Assembly (NCBI GenBank): GCA_022822305.1
Contig: JAJEBY010000016.1
Coordinates: 1,116,001 to 1,180,000 of the forward strand
Direction of reading: 5' to 3'
DNA: 64,000 nt
Source: Anaerolineae bacterium
Lineage (GTDB): Bacteria > Chloroflexota > Anaerolineae > Aggregatilineales > Phototrophicaceae
Below are positions 43,216 to 51,351 of this stretch, one piece after another. Each line of letters starts with the position of its first letter. Positions within the stretch are counted from its first letter, which is position 1. The position numbers and the translations under genes were made by a program. The notes below the pieces were generated by a model, which did not search any database, was not told the origin of the DNA, and worked only from the letters and a program-made list of their open reading frames with translations.

Positions 43216-43602
43216 TCACGCCGGCATCCATATCGGCAGCGGCGGCGCATCTTCGCGCTCCCGCCAGGCCAGTTTCACGCGGTCGCCAATCTCGGCCGCG
43301 CCGCCTTCGATATTGCACAACATGCGCGGTCCCTCATCAAGTTCGACCAAAGCGACCACATAAGGCGGGTCAAATTCGGGCGCGATCTTGAGGTGGACAG
43401 TCGTCTTGGAGTACACCGTCGCGTCGCCGCTGACCCGTTTCCATTCCAGTTGATCCGAGTCACAATTCAAACAGAATGGCCGCGGATAAAACTGATAATG
43501 TCCGCAGACTTTGCAATGCTGTATGAGCAGTTCATATCGCGCTGCCGCCTCCCAGATGGGATAGGTCATGGGATCGCCGTATTGCTGTTTTGTTTCAGTC
43601 AT
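43216..43602 (-). CDS. DUF35 OB-fold/zinc-ribbon protein, thiolase partner
   Basis: A 128-residue protein with an N-terminal rubredoxin-like zinc ribbon (HCKVCGHYQFYPRPFCLNCDS) and a C-terminal OB fold (SGDATVYSKTTVHL to GDRVKLAW). These DUF35 proteins bind acyl-CoA and form complexes with thiolase-fold enzymes, for example in HMG-CoA synthesis in archaea and in steroid side-chain aldolases. The start overlaps the stop of the upstream thiolase-fold gene by 8 bases, which strongly suggests that the two form one complex. Confidence 0.9.
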   Translation of the reverse strand: MTETKQQYGDPMTYPIWEAAARYELLIQHCKVCGHYQFYPRPFCLNCDSDQLEWKRVSGDATVYSKTTVHLKIAPEFDPPYVVALVELDEGPRMLCNIEGGAAEIGDRVKLAWREREDAPPLPIWMPA

Positions 43603-44752
43603 TTGTCATTACCACCGTAGCTGCTGTCGATAGTAGTCCACCGACGCCATGCGCGACGCCGATCTTGGGATCTGCGAGTTGGCGTTCACCGGCTTCGCCA
43701 CGCAACTGACGCACCGTCTCGATCAACAATAGAACGCCCAGCGCGCCGGGATGATTGTACGAGAGTCCGCCGCCGGATGTCATGGCCGGCAGGTCTCCGC
43801 CGGGCGCAAGCCGTCCGCCGCTAACGAAGGCGCCGCCCTCCCCTTTCTCACAGAATCCCAAATCTTCCAGCGCCGTGAGCACCGTGATCGTGAAGGAGTC
43901 GTAAGGCTGCACGAAGTCGACATCGGCAGGCGTGACGCCCGCCATGCCAAAGGCTTGCTCGCCGGAGACCTTGGCCGCCGTGGTCGTCAGACTGGGTCCT
44001 TGCGAGATATTCCAGCGCGTATGGCTCTCGCCTGCGCCGAGCACCCGTATCGGCTTCTTGTTGGCGTCGCGCGCGCGCTCCTTGTTGGTCAGCACAATGA
44101 CGCCGCCGCCGTCCGTGATCAAACAACAGTCGAGACGGCGCAGCGGGTCGCAGATCACACGCGACGCCAACACGTCTTCAGCTGTCATGGGATCGCGTTT
44201 CCAGGCTTTGGGATTTAGCTGCGCCCACTGGCGCGCCGCCACCGCGATTTCCGCCAGCTGCTCGGAAGTTGTGCCATATTCATGCATGTGGCGGGCGGCA
44301 ATCATGGCGTAGTGGCCGATCGGCATGGGCAAGCCGTAGGGCGACTCGAATTGGGCGGTTAGCGTGAGTTCGCTTTGACGCATGGTCATGCTGCGGGCGC
44401 GTTCGCTGCGCTGGCGGGAGGCGTATCCAACGATGGCAACTTCGCAGCGCCCGTTGGCGATGGCCATCATGGCGTGATGCACGTGGGCTTCGTAGGCCGC
44501 GCCGCCGATATCGGTCGAATCGACGTAGCGCGGCGCCAGAATCCCCAGATACTCCCCGACTTGCACCGTGCCTTCTTCGCCCATGTAGTTGGTGAAGATG
44601 CCATCGACATCCTTGACGTTCAGGCCGGCTTCGTCCAGCGCTTCATGCGCAGCCAGCGAGAACATGGAATAGGTCGTCTGATCGGGGACTGCGCCAAGCG
44701 CCGTCTCCGCCGCGCCGACAATGTATACCGGATTCTTTTCCCAATCATTCAC
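43595..44752 (-). CDS. Thiolase-fold protein (SCP2/Ltp type) lacking catalytic cysteines, paralog
   Basis: A 385-residue protein closely related to the one at 39667-40815 (shared ETALGxV, SAYSM/TTYSMF, NYMGEEGTVQVGEYLG, TSGGGLSY-HPGALG). Cysteines are absent at both thiolase sites: DIGGAAYEAHVHHAM in place of the nucleophile loop and AHGVGGLLSTAA at the end. VQPYDSFTITVL keeps the tyrosine conserved in Ltp2-like aldolases. It is directly coupled to the DUF35 gene by an 8-base overlap, so an aldolase-like complex is more likely than a beta-ketothiolase. The acyl-CoA substrate would come from the neighbouring ligases. Confidence 0.87.
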   Translation of the reverse strand: MNDWEKNPVYIVGAAETALGAVPDQTTYSMFSLAAHEALDEAGLNVKDVDGIFTNYMGEEGTVQVGEYLGILAPRYVDSTDIGGAAYEAHVHHAMMAIANGRCEVAIVGYASRQRSERARSMTMRQSELTLTAQFESPYGLPMPIGHYAMIAARHMHEYGTTSEQLAEIAVAARQWAQLNPKAWKRDPMTAEDVLASRVICDPLRRLDCCLITDGGGVIVLTNKERARDANKKPIRVLGAGESHTRWNISQGPSLTTTAAKVSGEQAFGMAGVTPADVDFVQPYDSFTITVLTALEDLGFCEKGEGGAFVSGGRLAPGGDLPAMTSGGGLSYNHPGALGVLLLIETVRQLRGEAGERQLADPKIGVAHGVGGLLSTAATVVMTND

Positions 44753-44779
44753 AAATGTTTCACTCCTTCAGACTCGGAT

Positions 44780-46318
44780 TCACTTCAAATTCGGCGGCTT
44801 CACCCAGATCATCTGCGCGTCCGCCCCGTCCGAGCGCTCGCGCACCATCAGTGTTCGCCGCACTTTTCCCGAGGCCATACGCGGCATTTCGTCAACATAT
44901 TCGTAGGTTTTGGGCGCCTTGTAGGACATCAGACGTTCGCGACAGAAAGCATCAAGCGCCGCCACAGAAGGCGGACGGCGGGTATCAACCGCCTGTATCA
45001 CCGCATGCACGCGCTTGCCCCATTCGCCATCCGGAATGCCCAGCACGACCGCATCATACACGTCTCGATGTTCAGTCAAGGCCGCCTCGACCTCCGCCGG
45101 AAAGACATTGGCGCCGCCGCTGATAATCAGATCAACCCGACGATCAGCCAGGAATAGAAATCCGTCCGTGTCAAGCCAGCCCATGTCGCCCACGCTGACG
45201 AATCCATCCGGAGTCGTCTTCGCGGGATCACTGCCGATATAATAATAGGTCTCGTCTTTATCATGGGGGCGCATATAGATTTCGCCGACTTCGCCGATAG
45301 CTGCTTCATTGCCGTCGGCATCGAGTATTCGCAAGTCGCAGCCGGATGGCCGACCCAAGCTGCCGGGATGTTCCAGCCATTCGTCGCCGCGAATCACCGT
45401 AGCGCCGACGGCTTCAGTCGAGCCGAAAGCTTCGTAGACTTTTTCGGGACCCAGCAGCTTCATCCATTCGCGCTTGAGCCAGGCGGGACAGGGCGCCGCC
45501 GTATGCAACATGCCTTCAAAGCTGGAAAAGTCGCGCTCGGCGACGCCTTCCAGCCGCACGATGCGCTGCATCATGGTCGGCGCCATGAAGCAGAATTGCA
45601 CGCCATATTCTTCAATGGCATCGACCGCCCCGGCGGCATCAAATTTCTCCATGACTACAAGCGTATTATCCTCGAACAAGCCAATATGACTGAAGGAAAA
45701 AGGTGAATTGTGGTAGAGCGGTCCGGCGATCAATTGCACCTGCCCCGGCCGGAATCCGATAAACGTGCCGACCAATTCCCGTTCGCCCGGAACCAATTCC
45801 CAGCGCCCGGGGAAAACGATGATTTTGGAGCGACCGGTGGCGCCCCCGGAGCCAATCGACTTGCCCGGATGAGCGACCACATCGGGCAAGGGCGATTCGT
45901 CCAGATCGGCGGATTCGGCCAGCATAACTTCCGGCGTGAAATTGGGATAACTCACGGCCGTCCAGTGAGAGACAACCAGAGTCGGATTGAGCAAATCCAG
46001 CATGGCGTCGCGCTCGATGGCCGGCATCTCCCCACGCAGCGGCAATACCAGCGCGCCCAGCTTCCAGGCGGCGATAGTCGCGAAGAAATGCTCCACACAA
46101 TTCCACAAGCCGATGCCCACTGATGAATTCTCGTTGACGCCCAGGTCGCGCATCCAGCGGGCGACGCGATTGGCCGAGGTCTCCAGTTCGCGCCAGGCGA
46201 CGGCTCGATGCGCGCCCCCATCCACAGGCAAAAAGTATAGCGCAACCTTGTCCGGGTGCTCATCGGCGAGCATGGTCATGCGCAAGCCCCAGGAAACAGG
46301 TTTCTTAGCTTCTTCCAT
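44780..46318 (-). CDS. AMP-forming acyl-CoA synthetase, paralog
   Basis: A 512-residue ANL-superfamily ligase. Motifs are GSGGATGRSKIIVF (P-loop), YEAFGSTEAVG, DRRVDLIISGGANVFPAEVEAAL and the lysine in MASGKVRRTLM. It shares the plan and many segments of the ligase at 41655-43193, so the ligase plus thiolase-fold pair looks duplicated in this locus. The ATG at 46318 is chosen: it overlaps the stop of the OppF-like gene (TGATG), and GGAG lies 8 bases upstream; a TTG just before it is the longer alternative. The coupling to a peptide-type importer suggests that its substrate is imported. Confidence 0.9.
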   Translation of the reverse strand: MEEAKKPVSWGLRMTMLADEHPDKVALYFLPVDGGAHRAVAWRELETSANRVARWMRDLGVNENSSVGIGLWNCVEHFFATIAAWKLGALVLPLRGEMPAIERDAMLDLLNPTLVVSHWTAVSYPNFTPEVMLAESADLDESPLPDVVAHPGKSIGSGGATGRSKIIVFPGRWELVPGERELVGTFIGFRPGQVQLIAGPLYHNSPFSFSHIGLFEDNTLVVMEKFDAAGAVDAIEEYGVQFCFMAPTMMQRIVRLEGVAERDFSSFEGMLHTAAPCPAWLKREWMKLLGPEKVYEAFGSTEAVGATVIRGDEWLEHPGSLGRPSGCDLRILDADGNEAAIGEVGEIYMRPHDKDETYYYIGSDPAKTTPDGFVSVGDMGWLDTDGFLFLADRRVDLIISGGANVFPAEVEAALTEHRDVYDAVVLGIPDGEWGKRVHAVIQAVDTRRPPSVAALDAFCRERLMSYKAPKTYEYVDEMPRMASGKVRRTLMVRERSDGADAQMIWVKPPNLK

Positions 46319-47283
46319 CAAGCGAGCTCCTTCCTGACTAGCGGATAATGGCAGGCGGCGTAATGATTGCTCTTGTCAATCCGCAAGTGCGGATCGTCTT
46401 CGCGGCAGGCCGCGCGCTCGGGATGAGCCAGCGGACCGAAGGGACAGCGCGTGTGAAATCGGCATGCCGGCGGCGGATCATGCGGATCGGGAATCTCTCC
46501 GCTCAAGGGAATGCGATTGGGATCCCCGCCCACGATCATTTTGGGAATCGAATCGATCAACCCTTGCGTGTAGGGATGCTCGGGTTGTCTGAACAAGTCT
46601 TCCGTCTCTTTCCATTCAACAATTTGCCCGAGATACATGACGCATACGGAATCGCTCATGTAGCGCACGACGGAGAGATCGTGAGAGATGAAGAGATACG
46701 ACAGCTGAAACTCGCGCTGCAATTCGCGGAGCAGGTTCAGGATTTCCGCTTGCACGGATACATCAAGCGCCGACACCACCTCGTCCAGAATCACCAGCTC
46801 CGGCTGTGAGGCCAAGGTGCGCGCGATGGCGATGCGCTGGCGTTGCCCGCCGGAGAATTGATGCGGATAGCGATCGGCAAAGAGCGGATCGAGCGCCACC
46901 ATTTCCAGCAGGCGGCCCACTTCTTGTCGCCGCTCATCCGCGTTCAGGCTGCGATGGCGCTGCAGCACTTCATCAATCATCGCGCCGACGGAGAGCCGGG
47001 GATTCAGTGATGCGTATGGATCCTGAAAAATCATCTGGATGCGGCTGCGCAGCTCGTTCAAGTCGGCGCCACGGGCGAAGGTGATATCCACCTCATCCAG
47101 CGCGATTTGGCCGCGGGCTACGCTTGCAAGCTGCACAATTGCGCGCGCGATGGTGGATTTTCCCGAGCCGGATTCGCCTACCAAGCCCAAGGTGCCGCCC
47201 GCCGGAATGCCGAAGCTGACGCCATCCACGGCTGTCAATTGCCCGTAACGGACGACGAGGTCGCGTACACGCAGCTTATTCAC
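46318..47283 (-). CDS. ABC importer ATPase, OppF/DppF type
   Basis: About 321 residues of ABC ATPase: GESGSGKSTIARAI (Walker A), FSGGQRQRIAIARTL (signature), LVILDEVVSALD (Walker B, with Val where Pro is usual) and FISHDLSVV (H loop). The C-terminal oligopeptide/dipeptide extension carries QGLIDSIPKM and PACRFHTRCPFG with conserved cysteines. The GTG at 47283 is the likely start because GGAGG lies 9 bases before it. It overlaps the upstream fusion gene by 8 bases. A longer frame back to 47487 gives only a basic, unrelated stretch. It completes the dipeptide-type importer. Confidence 0.9.
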   Translation of the reverse strand: MNKLRVRDLVVRYGQLTAVDGVSFGIPAGGTLGLVGESGSGKSTIARAIVQLASVARGQIALDEVDITFARGADLNELRSRIQMIFQDPYASLNPRLSVGAMIDEVLQRHRSLNADERRQEVGRLLEMVALDPLFADRYPHQFSGGQRQRIAIARTLASQPELVILDEVVSALDVSVQAEILNLLRELQREFQLSYLFISHDLSVVRYMSDSVCVMYLGQIVEWKETEDLFRQPEHPYTQGLIDSIPKMIVGGDPNRIPLSGEIPDPHDPPPACRFHTRCPFGPLAHPERAACREDDPHLRIDKSNHYAACHYPLVRKELA

Positions 47284-49699
47284 GCGTCGCATCCTCCGGC
47301 GGATCGGTTCGCAAGAAGCAGGCGATTCGGTGCGTCTCATCGACGTGCAGCAGCGGCGGCGTCTCCTCGTGGCAGCGCTCGAATACGTATGGACAGCGCG
47401 GCGCAAAGGCGCAACCCGCCGGGAGATTATCCAGGTCCGGCGGCCGACCGGGAATCGACGCCAGCGGTTCGTCGCGATTGCTGTCAAAGGCGGGCACGGC
47501 CGCGATCAGCGCTTCGGTGTAAGGATGTTTGTCGGTCGTCATCAGTTCGGTGATCTTGACATCTTCGACGATGCGCCCGGCATACATCACAAGAACGCGC
47601 GAGCAGATTTCGATGATGACGCCGATATCATGCGAAATGAGCATGATCGTTGTACCCTGCTCCTGATTAATTTCGCGCAAGACATCGATGATCTGCGCCT
47701 GGATGGTGACATCAAGCGCAGTGGTGGGTTCGTCGGCGATGATCAGGCTGGGTGAATTCATCAAGCCCATAGCGATCATGGCGCGCTGGCGCATGCCGCC
47801 GGAGAACTCGTGGGGATACTGTTTCAGGCGCGTTTCCGCAGCCGAGATATGTACATCAGCCATCCGTTCCAGGGCCATCTTGTGCAATTGCTTGCCTCTG
47901 ATCCGCCGATGGACGCGGGTCGCTTCCGTCAGTTGCGTGCCGATCTTCAGAGCGGGATTAAGCGACGACATGGGGTCCTGGAAGATCATCGCCATTTCTG
48001 AACCGAGAAAGTAACGAAGTTCTCCCGCCGGCATGACGGTGATGTCTTCGCCACGCAAGCGGACGTGCTGCGCGCTCAAGACGCCCGGATGCGGCACGAG
48101 CTGCGCAATGGCCAGCGCCGTCAAGCTTTTGCCCGAGCCGGATTCGCCGACAACGCCGACGATCTCGCCTTCCGCCAAATCCAAGTTGATATCATTGACC
48201 GGCACGATAGGTCCGGATTCGAGGTCAAAACGCACGGTCAATCCACGCGCCTGGAGCAGCGGCTGCGGCAATGACGCGTCAGTTGCGGCTTCGCGCCCTT
48301 CGCTCGGCGCAACTGCGGCGTGGCGGCCCCCGCGCGTTTCCGCGGATTTGTCCGATATGACCTGCAGGATGAGCAAGATGGTGGCGATCAAACCGAAGTA
48401 GAAGCCCAACTGCGCGGAAGCCAGCGCCGTCCCCGGATTGCCGAAATCCGCGAGCAGGAGTGAGACGAAGTAGCTGGCGGCACCGAAGCCGCAGATCAGC
48501 CCAAGAACCGCGCAGATGCGGCGGTAGCGCTCAAAGAAGTATGAGACGATTCCCAGCAGCAGAGCTATCCAGGCGCCGCTGCGCAGCAAAAGCATCGCAC
48601 CCTGCGAGCCAATATCAATTGCGGTGAGATTAGAGCTGCCGGCCAGGATGGTCGCTCCGGTAATCAAGGTGCGGTCAGGATCGGCAGCGTCTGGGCCGAA
48701 CCAGGGCAAGAAATAGAAGACGATAAGCAATAAGGTCGAGCCGCTTAACAGCAGATATTCAGATGAGAAATAGCGCCGAAGCCACGTTCGTGATTGAATG
48801 GAAGCAGTCTGGGTCCAGAGCACCGGATTGAGGCCGCGCGCCAGCGCCTCGCCCATGAAACCAAGGGCCAAACCCGTAATGCCGATGGCCAAAGCCGGGG
48901 CCAGTGCCAGCAAGGGTACTTGATACAAACGCAGCACGCCTTCCGTGATCAGGCGACCCCAATCGAATTGTGTGCCTTGAACGCCCAGACCCAGGAAACT
49001 CAGCGACGACACGGCGACCAAGGCGGCCGCGGTGGCGTTGAAGGAGACGACGATCAAGGTCTCGGCGATATTGGGGATAATGTAACGAAAGACGATGCGG
49101 CGGCTGGACAAGCCCAAGACCCGCGCGCTGGAAATATAATCGAGACCGGCCACGCCGGAGGCAAGGGTATAGGCGACCCGCGCCAGGCTGGGTGAAAAGG
49201 CGATGCCAATCGCCAGGACGGCGCCTTCCGCGCTGGTCCCGAAGACGGCGACCAGCATTATCGCGATCAATATGCCCGGAAAGGCCAGCATGACTTCGAT
49301 CAAGCGTACGCCGATTTTGCGCAATCGGCCGGGCAGGTAGGCAGTCACGGCGCCGCTGGTGAATCCGATGACGATGGCCATGCCCGCCGCGCTGGTGGCC
49401 AGCTGCAGCGTCAGCGGGGTCGCGTACAGTGTGCGTTTGAGGATATCGCGGCCAAGATTATCCGTGCCCAAAACATGATCGGCAGACGGAGCTTCGAGAC
49501 GACGCCTGACATTGCGCTGATATACATCTTCGCGGGTCAAGACTAAGGGCGCGAGCAAGGCGGTGGCGAGCAGGATGCCCGTTAGGATCAGCGCCAGAAA
49601 TCCGCTGGGCGAGCTTAAGAAGGCGCGGAAAAACGGCGTCCGCCAAAACGCCAGGTAGGAGCGCGCCCGGACATCAGAATATGTTGCTGCGCTGCTCAC
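47276..49699 (-). CDS. Fused ABC permease (DppC) - 4-TM domain - ABC ATPase (OppD)
   Basis: An 807-residue single frame with three parts. Residues 1-295 are a DppC-type permease (HVLGTDNLGRDILKRTLY; EAA-like YISSARVLGLSSRRIVFRYIIPN). Residues 312-450 add four extra helices with a loop of about 35 residues between the first two. After a linker (451-480), residues 482-807 are an OppD-type ATPase: GESGSGKSL, FSGGMRQRAMIAMGL, LIIADEPTTALD, LISHDIGV and the cysteine-bearing tail PRCPYVFERCHEE. The start is GTG, 4 bases after the DppB stop. Permease and ATPase are separate chains in standard Dpp/Opp systems. The middle domain is not recognised. Confidence 0.88.
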   Translation of the reverse strand: MSSAATYSDVRARSYLAFWRTPFFRAFLSSPSGFLALILTGILLATALLAPLVLTREDVYQRNVRRRLEAPSADHVLGTDNLGRDILKRTLYATPLTLQLATSAAGMAIVIGFTSGAVTAYLPGRLRKIGVRLIEVMLAFPGILIAIMLVAVFGTSAEGAVLAIGIAFSPSLARVAYTLASGVAGLDYISSARVLGLSSRRIVFRYIIPNIAETLIVVSFNATAAALVAVSSLSFLGLGVQGTQFDWGRLITEGVLRLYQVPLLALAPALAIGITGLALGFMGEALARGLNPVLWTQTASIQSRTWLRRYFSSEYLLLSGSTLLLIVFYFLPWFGPDAADPDRTLITGATILAGSSNLTAIDIGSQGAMLLLRSGAWIALLLGIVSYFFERYRRICAVLGLICGFGAASYFVSLLLADFGNPGTALASAQLGFYFGLIATILLILQVISDKSAETRGGRHAAVAPSEGREAATDASLPQPLLQARGLTVRFDLESGPIVPVNDINLDLAEGEIVGVVGESGSGKSLTALAIAQLVPHPGVLSAQHVRLRGEDITVMPAGELRYFLGSEMAMIFQDPMSSLNPALKIGTQLTEATRVHRRIRGKQLHKMALERMADVHISAAETRLKQYPHEFSGGMRQRAMIAMGLMNSPSLIIADEPTTALDVTIQAQIIDVLREINQEQGTTIMLISHDIGVIIEICSRVLVMYAGRIVEDVKITELMTTDKHPYTEALIAAVPAFDSNRDEPLASIPGRPPDLDNLPAGCAFAPRCPYVFERCHEETPPLLHVDETHRIACFLRTDPPEDATRE

Positions 49700-49703
49700 G
49701 ATT

Positions 49704-50717
49704 CTACTCGCTCAAAACCAGCGTCCGCGGATCAACCAGTGCCAACAAGATGTCGACAGCGGTATTGATCAGCACCACGATCATGCCGAAATACAGAACG
49801 ATGCCTTGAATGACCGGATAATCCAGGTTGAACACGGCGTCCACCACGCGCTGTCCCAAGCCGGGCCAGGCGAAGACGTTTTCGACGATCACCGTGCCGC
49901 CGAGCAATCCGGCGAAGACGAGACCGCCTATGGTCAACGCGGCCGTCAAGACATTGGGCAACAGGTGACGCATAAAGATCAGATAGGCGGGCAGGCGTTT
50001 GCTGCGCGCGGTGCGGATATAGTCTTGCGCCAGGACGTTGAGCGTCTCCAAACGGACGACGCGCGCCAATGAAGCGACCGGGCGCAAACTCACGGAGATC
50101 GCGGGCAAGATGATGGCGGTAGATTTCTGCGTCGTGCCGACCGGCAGCCAATTCAAAGTTACGGCGAATATGAATGCCAGAAATGTCGCGGTCAGGAATT
50201 CGGGCATGGCGCTGCTCGTGCTGGTCACGGACATGAATACGACTTCCAAGCGGCGGTTGCGTCCCTCGCGAGTCAAGGCGCCGATGAGAATGCCCAGGGG
50301 CACGCTGACCATCATCACGATCAACAGTCCCGTGCCCGCCAGCTGAAACGTGCGTGGAAATCGCTGCTGCAGCACTTCCGTAACCGGTTGCTTGGTGATA
50401 AATGACGTGCCGAAATCGAGGCGCGCCACGCCTTGAACGTAGCGGATGAACTGCACGTGCGCCGGTTGATCCAGACCCAGCGCCTTGCGCTCGAATTCGA
50501 TCTGTTCGGCGCTGGCGTCAATGCCGGCTTTGCGCACGGCGGGATCGCCCGGCACCATGTAGATGAGCAGGAAAGTCAGCACCAGCAGCATGGCCAGGAC
50601 GACAAACAAGCTCATCGCGCGCTTCAGCAGAAAGCGCGGCCAGGGACCCAGCCGGCCGGTCAGCCAGGTCAAGGTCTCCTTATTCGATTTGTGCAGCGTC
50701 AGCTGTGACGATGTCAT
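49704..50717 (-). CDS. ABC dipeptide/oligopeptide importer permease (DppB type)
   Basis: A 337-residue inner-membrane permease. After a basic N-terminus, the first helix (RAMSLFVVLAMLLVLTFLLIYMVPGDPA) is the DppB hallmark, followed by LGLDQPAHVQFIRYVQGVARLDFGTSF. The coupling loop is LNVLAQDYIRTARSKRLPAYLIFMRHLLPN, and VIVENVFAWPGLGQRVVDAV is also standard for the family. It partners the fused DppC-OppD protein. A truncated binding-protein gene lies directly upstream, so the intact binding protein at 51352-52953 presumably serves this transporter. Confidence 0.92.
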   Translation of the reverse strand: MTSSQLTLHKSNKETLTWLTGRLGPWPRFLLKRAMSLFVVLAMLLVLTFLLIYMVPGDPAVRKAGIDASAEQIEFERKALGLDQPAHVQFIRYVQGVARLDFGTSFITKQPVTEVLQQRFPRTFQLAGTGLLIVMMVSVPLGILIGALTREGRNRRLEVVFMSVTSTSSAMPEFLTATFLAFIFAVTLNWLPVGTTQKSTAIILPAISVSLRPVASLARVVRLETLNVLAQDYIRTARSKRLPAYLIFMRHLLPNVLTAALTIGGLVFAGLLGGTVIVENVFAWPGLGQRVVDAVFNLDYPVIQGIVLYFGMIVVLINTAVDILLALVDPRTLVLSE

Positions 50718-50729
50718 TTGCCAACAGTC

Positions 50730-51266
50730 TTATCCGCCGACGATCCTGGTGGTGATGGGATCCCAGGTGCCGGTGTAGTTGTTGAACAAGGTGAATTCCA
50801 CGCCCTGCCCGAAGTAGGTTCTGGCTTGCGAGAACAGCGGTTTGAAATCGAAGTTCTCCAGCAGCGCTCGCATGGCGTTGCTCCAGTGCATGCAGCTTTC
50901 TTCGCCCGCAGTGACATTGGCCATGGCGGACTCTTCATTGAAAGTCTGGTTATCCGTAGACGCGGTATTGATTACGCCGCCGCCGCTGAAATAGCCAACC
51001 ATGGCGCTGGGCAGCGGGACCGGCGGATTGACCGGCAAGATGGCAATATCCCACTCTCCAGTGCGCAGCAGCCGCTCGAGATAGCCGCCGAATTCAACGA
51101 TATGCGGATCGATGGTGAAGCCGACATCTTCCAATGACAGGATCAACAATTCGGATCCTTCTGAACCGGCAAAGCCGTAGTCCACCAGTCGCAGCACTAC
51201 CGGATTGCCATCAGCGTCGACAAGCTTGCCGTCGCCATCGAGCGCATAACCCGCATCGTCAAGTCA
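50730..51266 (-). pseudogene. 5'-truncated duplicate of the dipeptide-type solute-binding protein
   Basis: The frame encodes about 178 residues matching the C-terminal third of the binding protein at 51352-52953. The shared path runs from DAGYALDGDGKLVDADGNP through LLILSLEDVGFTID, RTGEWD and RALLENFDFKPL to the identical ending TTRIVGG. Homology starts abruptly at about 51266, just after an in-frame TGA, and the region for the signal peptide and N-lobe is missing. Internal ATGs (one at 51197) could start a fragment, but it would not fold as a binding protein or be exported. It is most simply a remnant of a tandem duplication. Confidence 0.75.
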
Positions 51267-51269
51267 AAT

Positions 51270-51314
51270 TGAGGGGATCCGGCTCAGGCTGCGCCAACAG
51301 CCGTGATCCCCTCA
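51270..51314 (-). terminator. Strong hairpin downstream of the solute-binding-protein gene
   Basis: TGAGGGGATC at 51270-51279 and GATCCCCTCA at 51305-51314 pair perfectly over 10 bases. The stem continues as CGGCT/AGCCG after a one-base bulge. On the minus strand it begins 37 bases after the binding-protein stop, and the bases that follow, AATTTGACTTG, give only a weak T tract. It may stop or slow transcription, or protect the binding-protein mRNA. Confidence 0.55.
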
Positions 51315-51351
51315 TTAGTGACCATCCAATTGTCCGGGTTGCCGACCGCGC

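Noticed and set aside
47284..47487. Longer N-terminus for the OppF-type ATPase
   Set aside because: The extra residues are Arg- and Ser-rich and come from overlap with the fusion gene's C-terminus. A GTG at 47283 with GGAGG at ideal spacing gives the normal family start.
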